Notes under the pieces: generated by a model | What the model was told of the DNA's origin: nothing | Database searches by the model: none | The model's input: the letters and a program-made list of their open reading frames with translations, nothing else | Assembly: GCA_977006965.1 (NCBI GenBank) | Contig: OZ345376.1 | Location: forward strand, 930,001-994,000 | Length of the DNA stretch: 64,000 bases | Source: Phymatolithon calcareum | Taxonomy: Eukaryota; Rhodophyta; Florideophyceae; Hapalidiales | Direction of reading: 5' to 3' | Part shown: one piece after another, positions 1 through 10,839 of the stretch | Numbering within the stretch: position 1 is the stretch's first letter | Layout: each line of letters opens with the position of its first letter | Translations under genes and position numbers: made by a program

Positions 1-995
1 GGCTTGGTTTCTACAATACCGCTAAGTTATCAGGGCACCCAGACAGGAACTGAATCAGACAGTGAGTCGATCGGAGAACAAGGCTTTTATTCATGTTCTC
101 ATACGTGCCAAATCATTTTCAATAGGCTACGAAGTCAGTATTTAAGCATCTATTGCTAAAAGGCACATTGCCAATTTTCTCTGCTATTCTTCGGCTCAAA
201 AGTGCCCCTAGTTCACCGCACACTGCCTATGCCTTTGTTTTGGGTCTTGTTACGCTACAGGAAAATAAGTTGAGAAGACCAACTTAAACGTGCTTTCTGT
301 AGACACGCAATGATGCAGTGGCACCTCAAGCTACAGGAATAGGCGACCTAAATTCCGGCATAGGATCTGCGAGCAGGAAGCACGCAATATGCTTCCAGCA
401 AACCCCATAGCTGGAATGTAATTCTCCCTTCGTAGTTTTAGTAGAGAGCATCTCATCATATCATCGAAGAGAGATCACCCCTTTTCAAGATAAACCTAGC
501 CTTATCTTTTCACTCCCATCGATTACACTTCAGAGGACGGTTTCTACTTACTTCCAGCCCCAAGATCTTCCTGTCCTGTAATGCACGCATTAGCGCGCCG
601 CACAGGATCCACTCCGTTGGGAGGAGTCCCGCGCGGCACGTCCAGGAGGCAGGAAAGGCGCTCGAGAGTTTGGTTTCTCCACTCCACTCCAATCGGCAGA
701 CCTGCACCCACCGAAATGTCCAAATAGCTCTTAATATCGCACAGGATAGAAGATAATGGAGAATCCATTCTAGACATTCGAAGTGCTGCTAACCTCACTT
801 GGGGGAAATACAGAATACAATACAATGCAATACTCCCAGCCTCAAAATATTTCGCTTCATTTGACATACGAGTACTCACGCGACTTCCTATTTCGCTCCA
901 GAGCCAAGCCCTACAAATAGTTCAGGCATATTCTCTATATGGATACATACCATGTCGTACAAAGCAATAGTGCTGTTGTTCCGGCTAGTCCCAGA
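1..995. other. Stretch without recognised gene
   Basis: No reading frame here exceeds about 110 codons, which is the length expected by chance. No domain, tandem array or terminal repeat was recognised. The stretch ends where a LINE-derived repeat begins. Confidence 0.5.
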
Positions 996-1228
996 CTTTT
1001 TTAGCAACTGTTTAGTTGTTTATTTGAAAGCCCTCATTAACACTTCTAAGGCTGCACTGGAGCAGCTGTTCATAATTTGCTCATTCTAGTATATCGCCTG
1101 GTCCCTAATACAGAGACTCGTCGTTTTCCATATTGTCAATTTTGGTGACGCTGTCTCTTGAGTCCAGCTCATACTTTGTTCGGTTCTTGCGTATCGTCTC
1201 CAGGTGGCGCTCTACTGCCCTTCCGAAT
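996..1228 (-). mobile_element. LINE-derived 3' end, family A, copy 1
   Basis: Minus-strand copy of a dispersed repeat that recurs at 2009-2303 and 53205-53345. In element sense it carries the last codons of a protein ending ..ENDESLY, a short 3' UTR with AAATAAA, and then the 3' end, where the plus strand shows a T run. It lacks a roughly 50-bp internal piece present at 2009-2303. Both copies begin at nearly the same internal point (the plus-strand word CCGAAT). That would suit a short non-autonomous derivative or repeated 5' truncation. No target duplication was found for this copy. Confidence 0.7.
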
Positions 1229-1627
1229 GCATTCGATATTAGCGTTGTGCTCAGCAGTACCGGAATTGCTCAGTAAAGAGTGTTAAATGTATGACCTACT
1301 CATAATGTCTCGATGGAAAGGTCTTATCGGCAATTTTTTCCTAATACTGTAGAGCCAGTGGATACTAGTCAACTCATGCCGAACAAAAGTCGCTTGCGTG
1401 CTCAGCGCCAAATGTTCGTAAAACATGCTTGAATTAAGCTATCTCTAAGAAATGATATCTACACCATAATGAAAAGGACAAAAATCGCGCAAACGTTACC
1501 GCACCGCCGGGATGTGATGTTTTTTCCGAATTTTGGGGGCTAAACATCCTTGCATAAGCGAAAGAGAATTTTTTTCTTGAGCATCGAAGAATCGTAAGAA
1601 GGAGGGTAAGCAAAGTAATATTCCACA
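1229..1627. other. Stretch without recognised gene
   Basis: Between the first LINE-derived copy and the family D LINE relic I see only chance-length ORFs on both strands and no repeat structure. Confidence 0.4.
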
Positions 1628-1867
1628 GGCCCCAAGATGTCCAGAATATCGGGAAGACCAACTGCAGACGAGTCCAGGGACCCCATTATCGATGCGGTAT
1701 TGTGCGCCAGAGACATATCATGGACTTGGCTCGGACACATCCTTAGGATGGACGAAAGTCGCTTGGTTCGTCAAGTGCTACTTCACAATCTTTGGTGACG
1801 TCCCGGACCTCGACGTGCAAGCAGAAGTCAAACTCGCATCAAATAGATCAGAATAGAAGAAGCTTCA
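1628..1867 (+). pseudogene. LINE reverse-transcriptase C-terminal relic, family D, copy 1
   Basis: At 1718-1798 the plus strand reads a peptide with the motif WLGHILRMDESRL followed by a stop (TGA). The W-L-G-H-x-L-R-M block is typical of the region after the RT domain in many LINEs. The same sequence, more decayed, recurs at 44098-44265. In that second copy the text runs directly into CTTAGGCGCTC. Here the equivalent CTTAGGCCCTC is found only after 10666, so the relic is interrupted by the large inverted-repeat element. No full RT domain remains. Confidence 0.6.
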
Positions 1868-1957
1868 GCCCGTTTGCTGACCCCCTAACAACAACCTGTT
1901 AGGCAAGTTGTTATTAGAAAACTAAAGGACAAGGTCCATGCGTGATGTTATTGGCTA

Positions 1958-3259
1958 GAAACCCCAAGTGATTTTGCCACGTACAAGACGAAGAGCGTTT
2001 TGAGTCTGTTTTATTTTGTTTTTTTGTTTTTGTTTTGCAACTGTTTAGTTGTTTATTTGAAAGCCCTCATTAACACTCCTAAGACTGTACGGAAGCAGCT
2101 TTTCGTAACTTGTTCATTCTAGTATATGGCCTGGTCCCTAATACAGGGACTCGTCGTTTTCCATATTGTCAATTATGGTGACGCTGTAGAGTAGTATGGA
2201 GTCTAATGCCTTTTCCGTTCTTAACATTTCTCCGGAGTCCAGTTCATACTTTGTTAGGTTCATACGTATGGTCTCCAGGTGACGCTCTGCTGCCGTTCCG
2301 AATGCGTTTTGAGTCTGTGCTCGGTACGACACGGTGCTGCTAGGAGTATGCTGCGAGGAAGAAGCCGTCGAACTTCCACGGACGGAAAGGTTCGATTCTC
2401 GTTTCCGTCAAAGACAGCTGTCCTTCTTTGGGTCGTAATGGACCTTGTGGGCATGTGTGGAATACTGCAGTACTGCCTAGTCGACGACACAATCGGAAAA
2501 GAACCCAGCAAAGGGAATTAGTGATGATCCCTGAGAACCTGACTGACCACTAGCCACGCGCTCTGCGGTGGAGATCAGCAGCACCGCACAGCATCGCCCC
2601 GAGGAATCCTGGAATTTATTCGGCCTGACAGAACCGGAACAAGTGGAGATTTGCCTAACGAGATATCCCGAAGAAGGTATGATACGCGCAGCTACAAAAC
2701 CTCTGGAAGAATGGAAGGTTGCCAACTTATTCCTTCAACGGGGCGCCGGGCACCTCAATAAAGTGAACAATTTCGCTTAGTTGACGTATGACGCAGTCCT
2801 CATGCAATCTCGATCGTCGCCCTGTGTTTGCGGTTTCTAGAGAGGGGATAGTGTGGGGTAACCAGGAAATTTACGTAGAACGAACAGAAATCATCTATAT
2901 GTACTCAAAATCTCGAGCCACCCTTTCACGAAGAAGTCTAGCACAAGTCGCGGGTGACAGAGAAACGACTGTGTCAGGGTTGAGACGTTTGCAGTGAGCT
3001 CTGAAGAAGGTCATGGACGGAGTGCAAGAGGAGCGTGTCATATGTCCACTAGGCAGTACTGCAGTGTTCCACACATACCCACAAGGTTCATTACGACCCA
3101 AAGGAGCACAGCTGTCTCTCACGGAAACGATCGAACCTTTTCGTCCGTGGCAAGTTCGCCGGCTTCTTTCTCGCAGCAGACTCGTAGCAGCACAGCGTCG
3201 TACCGAGCACAGACTCAAAACGCTATCCGTCTTGTACATGTCAAAAAACTTGGGGTTTC
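1958..3259. mobile_element. Foldback-type DNA element with long terminal inverted repeats
   Basis: The left end GAAACCCCAAGT (1958) and right end ACTTGGGGTTTC (3259) are inverted copies flanked by TA on both sides (1956-1957, 3260-3261). The inverted similarity continues inward through GTACAAGACG, GCGTTTTGAGTCTG, TGCTCGGTACGAC, GGGTCGTAATG and CTGCAGTACTGCCTAG, giving arms of roughly 250-300 bp once the retrocopy at 2009-2303 is discounted. The other arm of element E preserves the uninterrupted site GGCTACTGTCT, which supports insertion at TA. Such duplications are typical of Tc1/mariner relatives. No transposase is seen. A 70-codon ORF in the loop (2568-2780) is unassigned. Confidence 0.75.
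2009..2303 (-). mobile_element. LINE-derived retrocopy, family A, copy 2, with 14-bp target duplication
   Basis: The insert is flanked by the exact direct repeat GCGTTTTGAGTCTG at 1995-2008 and 2304-2317. It lies inside the left arm of the foldback element, whose right arm has the same site uninterrupted. The plus strand starts with a T-rich run (an A-rich tail in element sense), so this is a minus-strand retroposon. It encodes the C-terminal residues ..TEKALDSILLYS..NDESLY of the family A protein, followed by a UTR with AAATAAA. Confidence 0.85.
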
Positions 3260-3273
3260 TAGTGTCTATGTGC

Positions 3274-3313
3274 CGAACGTCCTCAATTGAGGACATTTTC
3301 CTCAATTGAGGAC
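3274..3313. repeat. Tandem palindrome CCTCAATTGAGG
   Basis: Two copies of CCTCAATTGAGG lie about 22 bp apart just inside the terminal repeat of element E. Diverged copies sit in the opposite terminus at about 10517-10552. The arrangement resembles subterminal transposase-binding motifs, which is inference. Confidence 0.6.
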
Positions 3314-3995
3314 CGATTTAAAAGTTCGAAAAAGTTAGTAAATCGAACGCAGAGCGGATCATTCGCGCCATTATTGGAAAGATGGACTTGTATAGTGAGT
3401 GAGGAGTACCGCAACTATTTCCTTGAAATCTCTTCGTTTGGCGCTAGCATCGAAAATATAGTGGTCACTCAGAAGTAACAGACCTGCCATGCCACGAGAA
3501 AAAGTCCGGCCCCGCGTGGTCGGTGCATCCGTACACACAAAGGCAACTTCGGTGACTGGTCTCGCAGAGTGCTCCAGACAATATGGAGCCTTTTCCAATT
3601 GAAAAAAATGTAAGTGGGACGGTTCAAGAGGTACTCGAGGAAAACGCAGTGGTCGCGCGAGCATAACCCTTCGCATAAAATGTGTCATAGATTCGCATTC
3701 GTCGAAGAAGAGTAACTTTAAGACAGTCAACCTGTTCAACGTCGACATAGGGGACACCGACGATGGCATTGCAGAAGCTCACCATCTTGAACCGAGCCAA
3801 CACCGGCAAAGCGCAGTACCACCCAAGAATGCTTACAGTAGACATCCTCGCCAATCTTCATCGCGAAACGCCTGTTTATCGTCCACAGACGCAATCAGAA
3901 GCTCTTCAGAAGAACGAAAAAGCTCCGATAAAACCTTCAGGAGCTCTAAAATCTCTCTTCCATGATCTCTCTCCTACGTCCTGAAGGGCTCTTGG

Positions 3996-4586
3996 TATGA
4001 GGCCCTGCACAGTCGTGCTCTCTTATGTGGTGCATCTCACCAAAAAAGAAGCGACGAGCCATTCGCTTGCTGACATGTCGTCTATGAACGGAGAAGACAT
4101 CAGTGTCGGCGAATCTAACCATTGGCACAGTCGCGCTTGTTCTGATTTGAAATGTGTTACAGTTTATGAGCATAGATCCAGTTCCCTTTTCTTGGCGAGC
4201 GAGAACGTAGCCGCGTCGCTATCTGCGCACGAGTTAATACTCGCCACACTTGCTTTTATTGAAACCGCTCGTGCACGCTAACAAAGAGATTATTCCTTTT
4301 GGGGTGTTACAAACTCACGCGCATTTGCAAGTATGGATATCAAACCTATAGCTTGCCGCGCGCCCAGTATCTCAGGGGAGCTGAATTTCTTGGCGGTTAT
4401 AGGATAGGTTACATGTGATGGTGTCAACCCTCCACTTAAAATTAAAGGCAGCTCTCAGCGGGTACCTCCTCGACACAGTGTGAGACATCGCCAGCAGTTT
4501 TTGTTTTTCGTCCTCCTTAACGAAGGAGGACGCGTACGCTAGTTCGGCGAACTTGCCAAACTGTAGACTTACCTCAATTTGTCGCA
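3996..4586 (+). repeat. 5' LTR of gypsy 1
   Basis: This is a direct copy of 8598-9188. The LTR begins about TATGAGGCCC and ends GTCGCA. Both LTRs contain the same open stretch of 94 codons, probably a by-product of LTR sequence identity rather than a gene. Only about 49 bp separate the LTR from the gag ATG at 4636, and no clear tRNA-primer site was recognised there. Confidence 0.9.
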
Positions 4587-4635
4587 GTAATTACTTTTCA
4601 GCGCTGGAGAATTGCTGTTAAGTCTACGCTAAATC

Positions 4636-7600
4636 ATGACTCGACTGGGCTTGCCGCGCAATACTGCCGTCGCTGGCAGTGGAAGCGATCTCACACAAGA
4701 CGGTGATACCGTCAGGCAAACTACTGTCGAAACCCTTGAAGCACCACGTTTGGAAGATACCACGACCGAAGCTTTCGTTGTTTTCAAGGAGAAAAGGGAG
4801 ATCTACGAAAGTTGTCTCGAGGAAAAGAACAATGAAACAGGTGGAAACATATCGGCAACCACATACCGCAACTTAATTAGCAAGGCCGTTGTGGACATGT
4901 TGGCAACTGTGCGATGACTACCCGCCGAAAACGCCGACGCCGTCACTGAGGATCAATTGAAGGAGTGTGTCGAAGAGCGCTCGTGCGTGGCCGTTCAAGA
5001 TTACGACCTAGCACAGATTCAGCGTGACATACAGGGTGTCAAGATGCCGACATTCGGCAGCCTAGAGATGCGTGTGTGGAAACTCGGCTTGGCCTATGCA
5101 TCTGCTCTGGAGAAACGTGGCTGCAAAAACACTGATGATGCCGAGAAGAAACGTTTGCTGGATGCGTATCGCAAATCAAAAAAGGAAGCTAGAAATGCAA
5201 AGAAGCATGACGGCAAAATAACGCACATTGGAAAAGCAGATGTCGATGATGACTCTTCACTATTTTCAGCCACCTTCTGTGACGGCGCGGTGGAGGACGT
5301 TGTTCTCACAGACTTTGGATCAGACGCGAATATCATTCCCCCTTCCGTGCTCGAGAAGCTGGTAAAGGCCGGCAAGACCATTGTCGTGGAGCCTCTGAAC
5401 GAGACTGCGAACTATAAATTGGCTGACGCTTCCGCTGCGTCCTTAAGCTGTAACCGCAAAATTTCTGCTTCGGTTCTTCTTCGCATTCGGCATGGCACCA
5501 ACTTAGTCATGCGAGGCATCAGAAGATATTTCGAATTCGATTGGGAAAATCCCCTCCAGCCGATGTTGAACCGATGAGAGTTCGTTTAGAGCCTGATTGC
5601 CGCACCGTGCGAATGAAATCCCGTCGATACCCTGCTGAACAGCGCGAGTTCCTCGATAAGTACATGTCATCACTTGTCGAGATGGGATTCGTGTATGAAT
5701 GTCCGACCACGGCTTGGCAAGCAGCTCCACTACTCGTGCCCAAGAAGGGCTCACGTGCGAATTATCGCATGGCAATCGATCTTCGACCCGTAAATGCGGC
5801 CACGATAGAAGAGTCGTGGCCGATGCCACACCTTGAGTCCGAGGTAAATGATTTCGCAGGGAGCTCATGCTTCGCCTCTCTCGACTTCGTGTCCGGATAC
5901 TGGCAGTTACCACTACATGAAGACTCATATGAAGCATGTGCAGTCGTGACAACAAAGGGAGTTTTCGCATCAACCCGTGTCCTGCATGGACTCGCCAATG
6001 CAACTTCGTACTTTCAGCGAACCGTGGAGCCGCTTTTCAAGGATATAGGGGGAAACATGAAGGCTTGGCTTGAAGATTTTAACTTGCACGCGAAAACAGA
6101 TAAACAACTTTTGAATTTATTAGAAAAGTTCTTCTCTGTCTGCGAAGCTAAGGGCCTTTTCCTTTCCGCCGTCAAGTGCTATTCGCAAGGACCCTAAAGT
6201 GGTGCGGCCGCATTGTTTCCGGAGATGGATATACGATGGATCCCTCTCGCCTGGATGGTCTGAAGGACATGGATAGTCTTCGAACCGCAGACGAACTTTC
6301 GCAGTTCATCTATTGTTGTCGGTGGATGTCGATTGCCATTCACAACTTTGTGCAGCTCGTTGCGCCGCTAAATGATCTCTTAGAAGATGCATACAAAAAG
6401 TCCGGAAAACGAACGAAAAGATCCATTAAGAACATTTCGTTGCAGAGTCTTTCCTGGGGCACTGTACACGATTCCGCTTTCAAAAATTTATAGAACACAC
6501 TCCGCAACTCCGTCAAGCTGTCTAACCCTAAGACAGGCAACGCAATATGCATCTAAACTAATGCATCTGACAAGTACTGGTCAGCGGTTGTGACTCAAAC
6601 AGAGAAGGGCGAGCTGGAGAAACCTACAGCTGATCAGAAGCACGAACCGCTGGCTTTTCTCGGCGCCGCGCTTAAGGGTGCCCAAATCGGTTGGAGCACC
6701 TTCGAGAAAGAAGGGTTTGCTATATTCCAAACCCTGAGCAAAATGGACTACCTGTTCTTTGGCGCGCAAACAACGCAAATCTATACTGATCACCAGAACC
6801 TGCTGTCTGTCTTCGCACCTCTCGCACTCGAGCCGTCTCTTGGCAGGCACATCGTGTCGAAGGTACAAAGATGGGCCTTGTTCATGTCCCGATTTTCGTA
6901 CCTGATCGAGCACGTGGATGGGGAAGCGAACGTATTTGCAGACATACTCACTCGCTAGGCCAGGGGATATCGGCGCGAAAACAAGCAGCTAAAAACGATT
7001 GCCAGTTTGGTGCTACAGCCATCAGAGCAGATAATCCCGTCACCAGAGGACCTGGTGTGGCCAAACATGGATGACTTCCGCGAAGCACAGCTATCCCAAG
7101 ACGAGACCCTGAATTTAGGCACGGTAAAGGATCGACTTACAATGGACAAATTTGACTCCTTGTTGCAACTGGATGGAAGAATTTGGATACCTAGCAATGC
7201 GGTGCAGTTGCACTTGAAAATTAGGGTAATCTCTCACAGTGGCTCTCTCGGACACGGCGGTCAAGACGCTACGAAAAGCATTGTACGTGAAAATTGCTGG
7301 TGGAAAACAATGGACAAGGACGTGGAACATCTGGTACGCAATTGCATACACTGAAGTATCTCACGCTCAGGTCAGCTCATACCGAGGGCACTGTCTCACG
7401 CTTTGCATGGCGATCGTCCCAACGAAGTTGTGCACATCGACATTTTATACATGGGTCCCGGTGCTGAAGGAAATAAATACTTGTTGATTATCCGGGACGA
7501 CCTTTCGTCATATGTGTGGCTCTGGCCGACAGAGAGCGCGACAAGCGAAGCGACTGGTGTTTTGGCTCGATGGAATGGCTGGTAAGTGATTAAGGAAGTC

Positions 7601-8584
7601 ACTTCAAGAACCAGCTCGTACGCTCCCTGACCGAAGAGTTTCGAGCTCAGCATCACTTCACAACGGCATACTCGCCGTGGGCAAACGGTTCGGTGGAAAG
7701 GGTGGGTCGAGAACTTCTTCGGGCATGCAAAGCACGTTTGGGTGAATGGCATCTTGCGCCTCGTGACTGGCCTGCCGTTGTTGAGTGTGTCCAAAGCGTT
7801 TTAAACCACGCTCCTGTCAAGCGACTTGGCCTGCGTAATGAAAAGCTCGCAGGCGTTTATCGAAGTCCACTCGAAGTCTTTACTGGACACATCCCATCGC
7901 GTCCTTTACTGCGTGCGTTGCCGATTGCTCGGTATAAGAATGCCCGCTGTGCTGACGCTGTACTCGCACTGCAGCTTATTAACATCAACGCCACACAGAC
8001 TGCATTGCGAGGAATGCATCGCGAAGTGACCGGTTTGACCACAGCTTCACGAAAGCGAAGTGTTGACGCGCACCACCGTCGCACAAATGTCAAAGCTATT
8101 GACTTTAGGCCCGGCGACTTTGTTCTGGTTCGACGTGCTACGAGCACGGGGCAAAAAACTACAGTTTACCTGGCGCGGCCGTAGGAGGGTTGTCGCTGCA
8201 AAGTCGCACAGTGTCTTCGAAGTAGAAGACCTTCTCAATGGAAAAAGGGAAGTTGTACATGCCCGTCGCCTTTGTCTGTATCGGGCCGATATGGACGAAA
8301 AATGGGTGGCGCCCGAGATTCTGCATCTCGCAGCGCATACAGAAGCGACGTATCAAGATGCGAGCGGGCTTCGAGGCATTCGGGACAATCATGGCGAAAT
8401 AGAGGTGTAGATCGAATGGGAAGGTCTCCTAGATGTCGTCGACCGCACGTGGGAGGCGTTGGCACAAGTTCATGAAGATCCTCCTTCGATGTTGGAGGAA
8501 TTCTTAAACTCTGGCGGTGAGCGAATCCTGAAGAAAAAGGCGCTCGCGCAATGCTCTTTCTCTAAACCTCTTCCTTCGGAATAG
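4636..8584 (+). pseudogene. Gypsy 1 gag-pol polyprotein relic
   Basis: An apparently single gag-pol frame runs from ATG 4636 to TAG 8582-8584 and is broken many times. Gag and protease share one frame, split by TGA at 4915. The protease motif reads LTDFGSDANIIP, so the usual D-T/S-G triad is D-F-G. RT (about 5541-6197, another frame) has YRMAIDLRPVN, SLDFVSGYWQ and WLEDF in the catalytic box where Y-x-D-D is expected. The RT end and RNase H follow (6176-6958, DASDKYW and YTDHQNL). Integrase has a zinc-binding H-H-C-C part (7200-7350), the core start HIDILYMG (7436) and SPWANGSVERVGREL (about 7675). The C-terminus has IEWEGLLD..RTWEAL (8411 onward), like a chromo-type domain. Further stops lie at 6491, 6553, 6956, 7352, about 7593 and 8408. 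Confidence 0.85.
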
Positions 8585-8597
8585 GTTTATGGGGTAC

Positions 8598-9188
8598 TAT
8601 GAGGCCCTGCACAGTCGTGCTCTCTTATGTGGTGCATCTCACCAAAAAAGAAGCGACGAGCCATTCGCTTGCTAACATGTCGTCTATGAACGGAGAAGAC
8701 ATCAGTGTCGGCGAATCTAACCATTGGCACAGTCGCGCTTGTTCTGATTTGAAATGTGTTACAGTTTATGAGCATAGATCCAGTTCCCTTTTCTTGGCGA
8801 GCGAGAACGTAGCCGCGTCGCTATCTGCGCACGAGTTAATACTCGCCACACTTGCTTTTATTGAAACCGCTCGTGCACGCTAACAAAGAGATTATTCCTT
8901 TTGGGGTGTTACAAACTCACGCGCATTTGCAAGTATGGATATCAAATCTATAGCTTGCCGCACGCCCAGTATCTCAGGGGAGCTGAATTTCTTGGCGGTT
9001 ATAGGATAGGTTACATGTGATGGTGTCAACCCTCCACTTAAAATTAAAGGCAGCTCACAGCGGGTACCTCCTCGACACAGTGTGAGACATCGCCAGCAGT
9101 TTTTGTTTTTCGTCCTCCTTAACGAAGGAGGACGCGTACGCTAGTTCGGCGAACTTGCCAAACTGTAGACTTACCTCAATTTGTCACA
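8598..9188 (+). repeat. 3' LTR of gypsy 1
   Basis: Nearly identical to 3996-4586. A short G-rich run (GGTTTATGGGG, 8584-8594) lies immediately upstream and could serve as polypurine tract. It ends GTCACA and is followed by TTGG. Confidence 0.9.
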
Positions 9189-9859
9189 TTGGGACCTAAT
9201 ATTGCAAAACGAACTTGATTTCGTCTCGCCTGACCGCGAGCCGAATACTGTCTCTTATGGGGAGCCATGCTACGAGCGCAAAGCTCTAGCACCGAATCTG
9301 TTTTGAGATTCCTCTCAGTTCTGGAAACTTGGCACTCAAAAATGACAGTAGTGGTCTTCATACGAAGTATGATTGCGTGATGAAACTGTTTAGCCACGTT
9401 CAGATGCGAAAATTTTGCTGCTTGGGCGTCCGCTAAGCTGAGAATGATTGGTCAACAAGAGACTACAGTGACAGAACTGATTGAGTTTTTCTGAATACTC
9501 GTCCTCATGGCAAGAGTTGGGCTCAGCGCCGAGATTTATTTTTGGAGGAAAGCAAGGCTAAGGAACTATCTCACCGCTCCTTCTTCAAATAATAGATTGC
9601 CGCTCGCCGAATAGCTCCAGTGAATTTCATTCAGTGCACAACGAAACGAAACATGTAGTCTGCGCAGCACCGCTAGCCGCTCGGTCAAGATTCTGTCAAT
9701 GCCATAACTAACCACAGAAAGAGCACTGTGACTCTGTCGAACCTGATTTGCGTCCATGAGTCCATGTACCGTTGGCATGGGAACGGAGGTCACGAGCCGG
9801 AGAACGGTTGAGAGATACAGCACTCAGCGAGTGAAGTGCGACAAAACTGCATCTTGAAC

Positions 9860-9995
9860 ATTTTTTTTGAGCAAAGTTTATTTAAAAGCCCCACAGACTT
9901 CCGAAGATATGGGCAAAGCTTCCTCAGTTGCTACCTACGTTTGTGTAGCTTACGAAAACGCACCGCCAGAGGGGCGGGCGGAAAATCTTAGGATC
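9860..9995 (-). mobile_element. LINE-derived 3' end, family B, copy 1
   Basis: Matches the 3' end of the copy at 45929-46396 and, in opposite orientation, 44728-44786. In element sense it ends with GGGGCTTTTAAATAAAC, preceded by GCCCATATCTTCGGAAG. It lies in the interior of element E. How far the copy extends to the right is uncertain, because similarity to the other copies fades near 9995. Confidence 0.65.
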
Positions 9996-10674
9996 TCAGA
10001 TATCCAACAAGTGAGACTATAGTTCGTAGGGGTCATCAAACTCCTCTGGCAATTTGTTAGATGACTTTTATTCTCTGGTGCCCATCCAGAACGCCAGCAA
10101 CACATGACACAGCGAAGGTATTGTGAGGTGCTGCCCGAGCAACTCATCGATAACACATTTTGCCACGCGCATTAGTCGTCGACGTTTAGTTGCTAAAGAA
10201 TGTACGTTTGCATTCGGGAGCGATGTTAGAACCCACTTAACCCTAAGAAAAAGAAAAGGAGGACTTAGGATGTCATGGAGACTACTTGTGCTATTCAAAA
10301 CAACTGCTGAGTTGGGAAATTCAAGACGACGAACCTCTTGCGCTCATACTGTAATAGGCGTGAAAGTGCCACACTATATATTTGTGGCGCTTCTACTGGT
10401 AGAAACTGTTTCGCTAAGAATGTTGAAGACATCGATGAGCTTGACGCCTTTGACGAGCCTGATTGTGAGTAGCTTTCGTTTCCAAAAATGAAATGATTTT
10501 CATTCCTCAATACGTCCTCAATTTAGGAAAAGTGTTTTCTCAATTGAGGAAAAAATCCCGGCACATAGACAGTAGCCAATATCAGTATCACACATGGACT
10601 TTGTACTGTAATTTTCTAATAACTACTTGCCTAACAGGTTGTTGTTAGGAGGTCAGCGAACGGGCCTTAGGCCC

Positions 10675-10835
10675 TCAAAGTGTTGCCCGTATGGCCCAAC
10701 AGATCATCTACTACGACAAGCACGACTATTGCGATCCAAGTTGTGCGGCGCACAGTCGCGAAAGAAAAAATGGACTGCCTTGGGACAGCGACATAACAGC
10801 GGGCGCGAAAAACTCATGAGCATTACGCTATCCAG
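10675..10835 (+). pseudogene. Repeat family C coding fragment, copy 1
   Basis: The plus strand reads MAQQIIYYDKHDYCDPSC and then AHSRERK, closely matching a minus-strand peptide at 44985-45150 (MAHQITYYEQHDYCDPSC). Both end shortly after an ..ITAG/ITTG.. segment. Two conserved cysteines (Y-C-D-P-S-C) are visible. The family is not recognised. It may be a LINE ORF or a duplicated host gene. This copy directly adjoins the right end of element E. Confidence 0.5.
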
Positions 10836-10839
10836 CCGC

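Larger units (their letters stand above)
3996..9188 (+). mobile_element. Ty3/gypsy retrotransposon 1 (full length, coding sequence damaged)
   Basis: Two direct repeats of about 591 bp (3996-4586 and 8598-9188) flank a plus-strand gag-pol relic. The LTRs differ at about five positions (roughly 1%), so insertion looks recent. TTGG occurs just before the left LTR and just after the right LTR, a possible 4-bp target duplication. The pol order is protease, RT, RNase H, integrase and a C-terminal chromo-like segment, which is the Ty3/gypsy order. From memory, the RT and integrase resemble a gypsy group common in oomycetes. The element sits inside inverted-repeat element E. Confidence 0.9.
1868..10666. 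mobile_element. Large inverted-repeat (TIR) DNA element E, invaded by other elements
   Basis: The sequence from 1868 inwards (GCCCGTTTGCTGACC...) is matched by the reverse complement of the sequence ending at about 10666. The match continues through CCTAACAACAACCTGTTAGGCAAG, TTATTAGAAAA, TGTCTATGTGCC and the palindrome CCTCAATTGAGG, for about 150 bp once the foldback insertion (1958-3259) is removed. The flanks show CTT on both sides and belong to one interrupted LINE relic. Without the foldback and gypsy insertions the element would be about 2.3 kb. No transposase was recognised in the remaining interior (3317-3995 and 9189-10500), so the superfamily is unknown and it may be non-autonomous. 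Two facing copies of a smaller repeat are an alternative reading. Confidence 0.6.

Noticed and set aside
3997-4281. 94-codon ORF present in identical form in both gypsy 1 LTRs (also 8599-8883)
   Set aside because: Its duplication follows from LTR identity; no start context or domain supports a gene.
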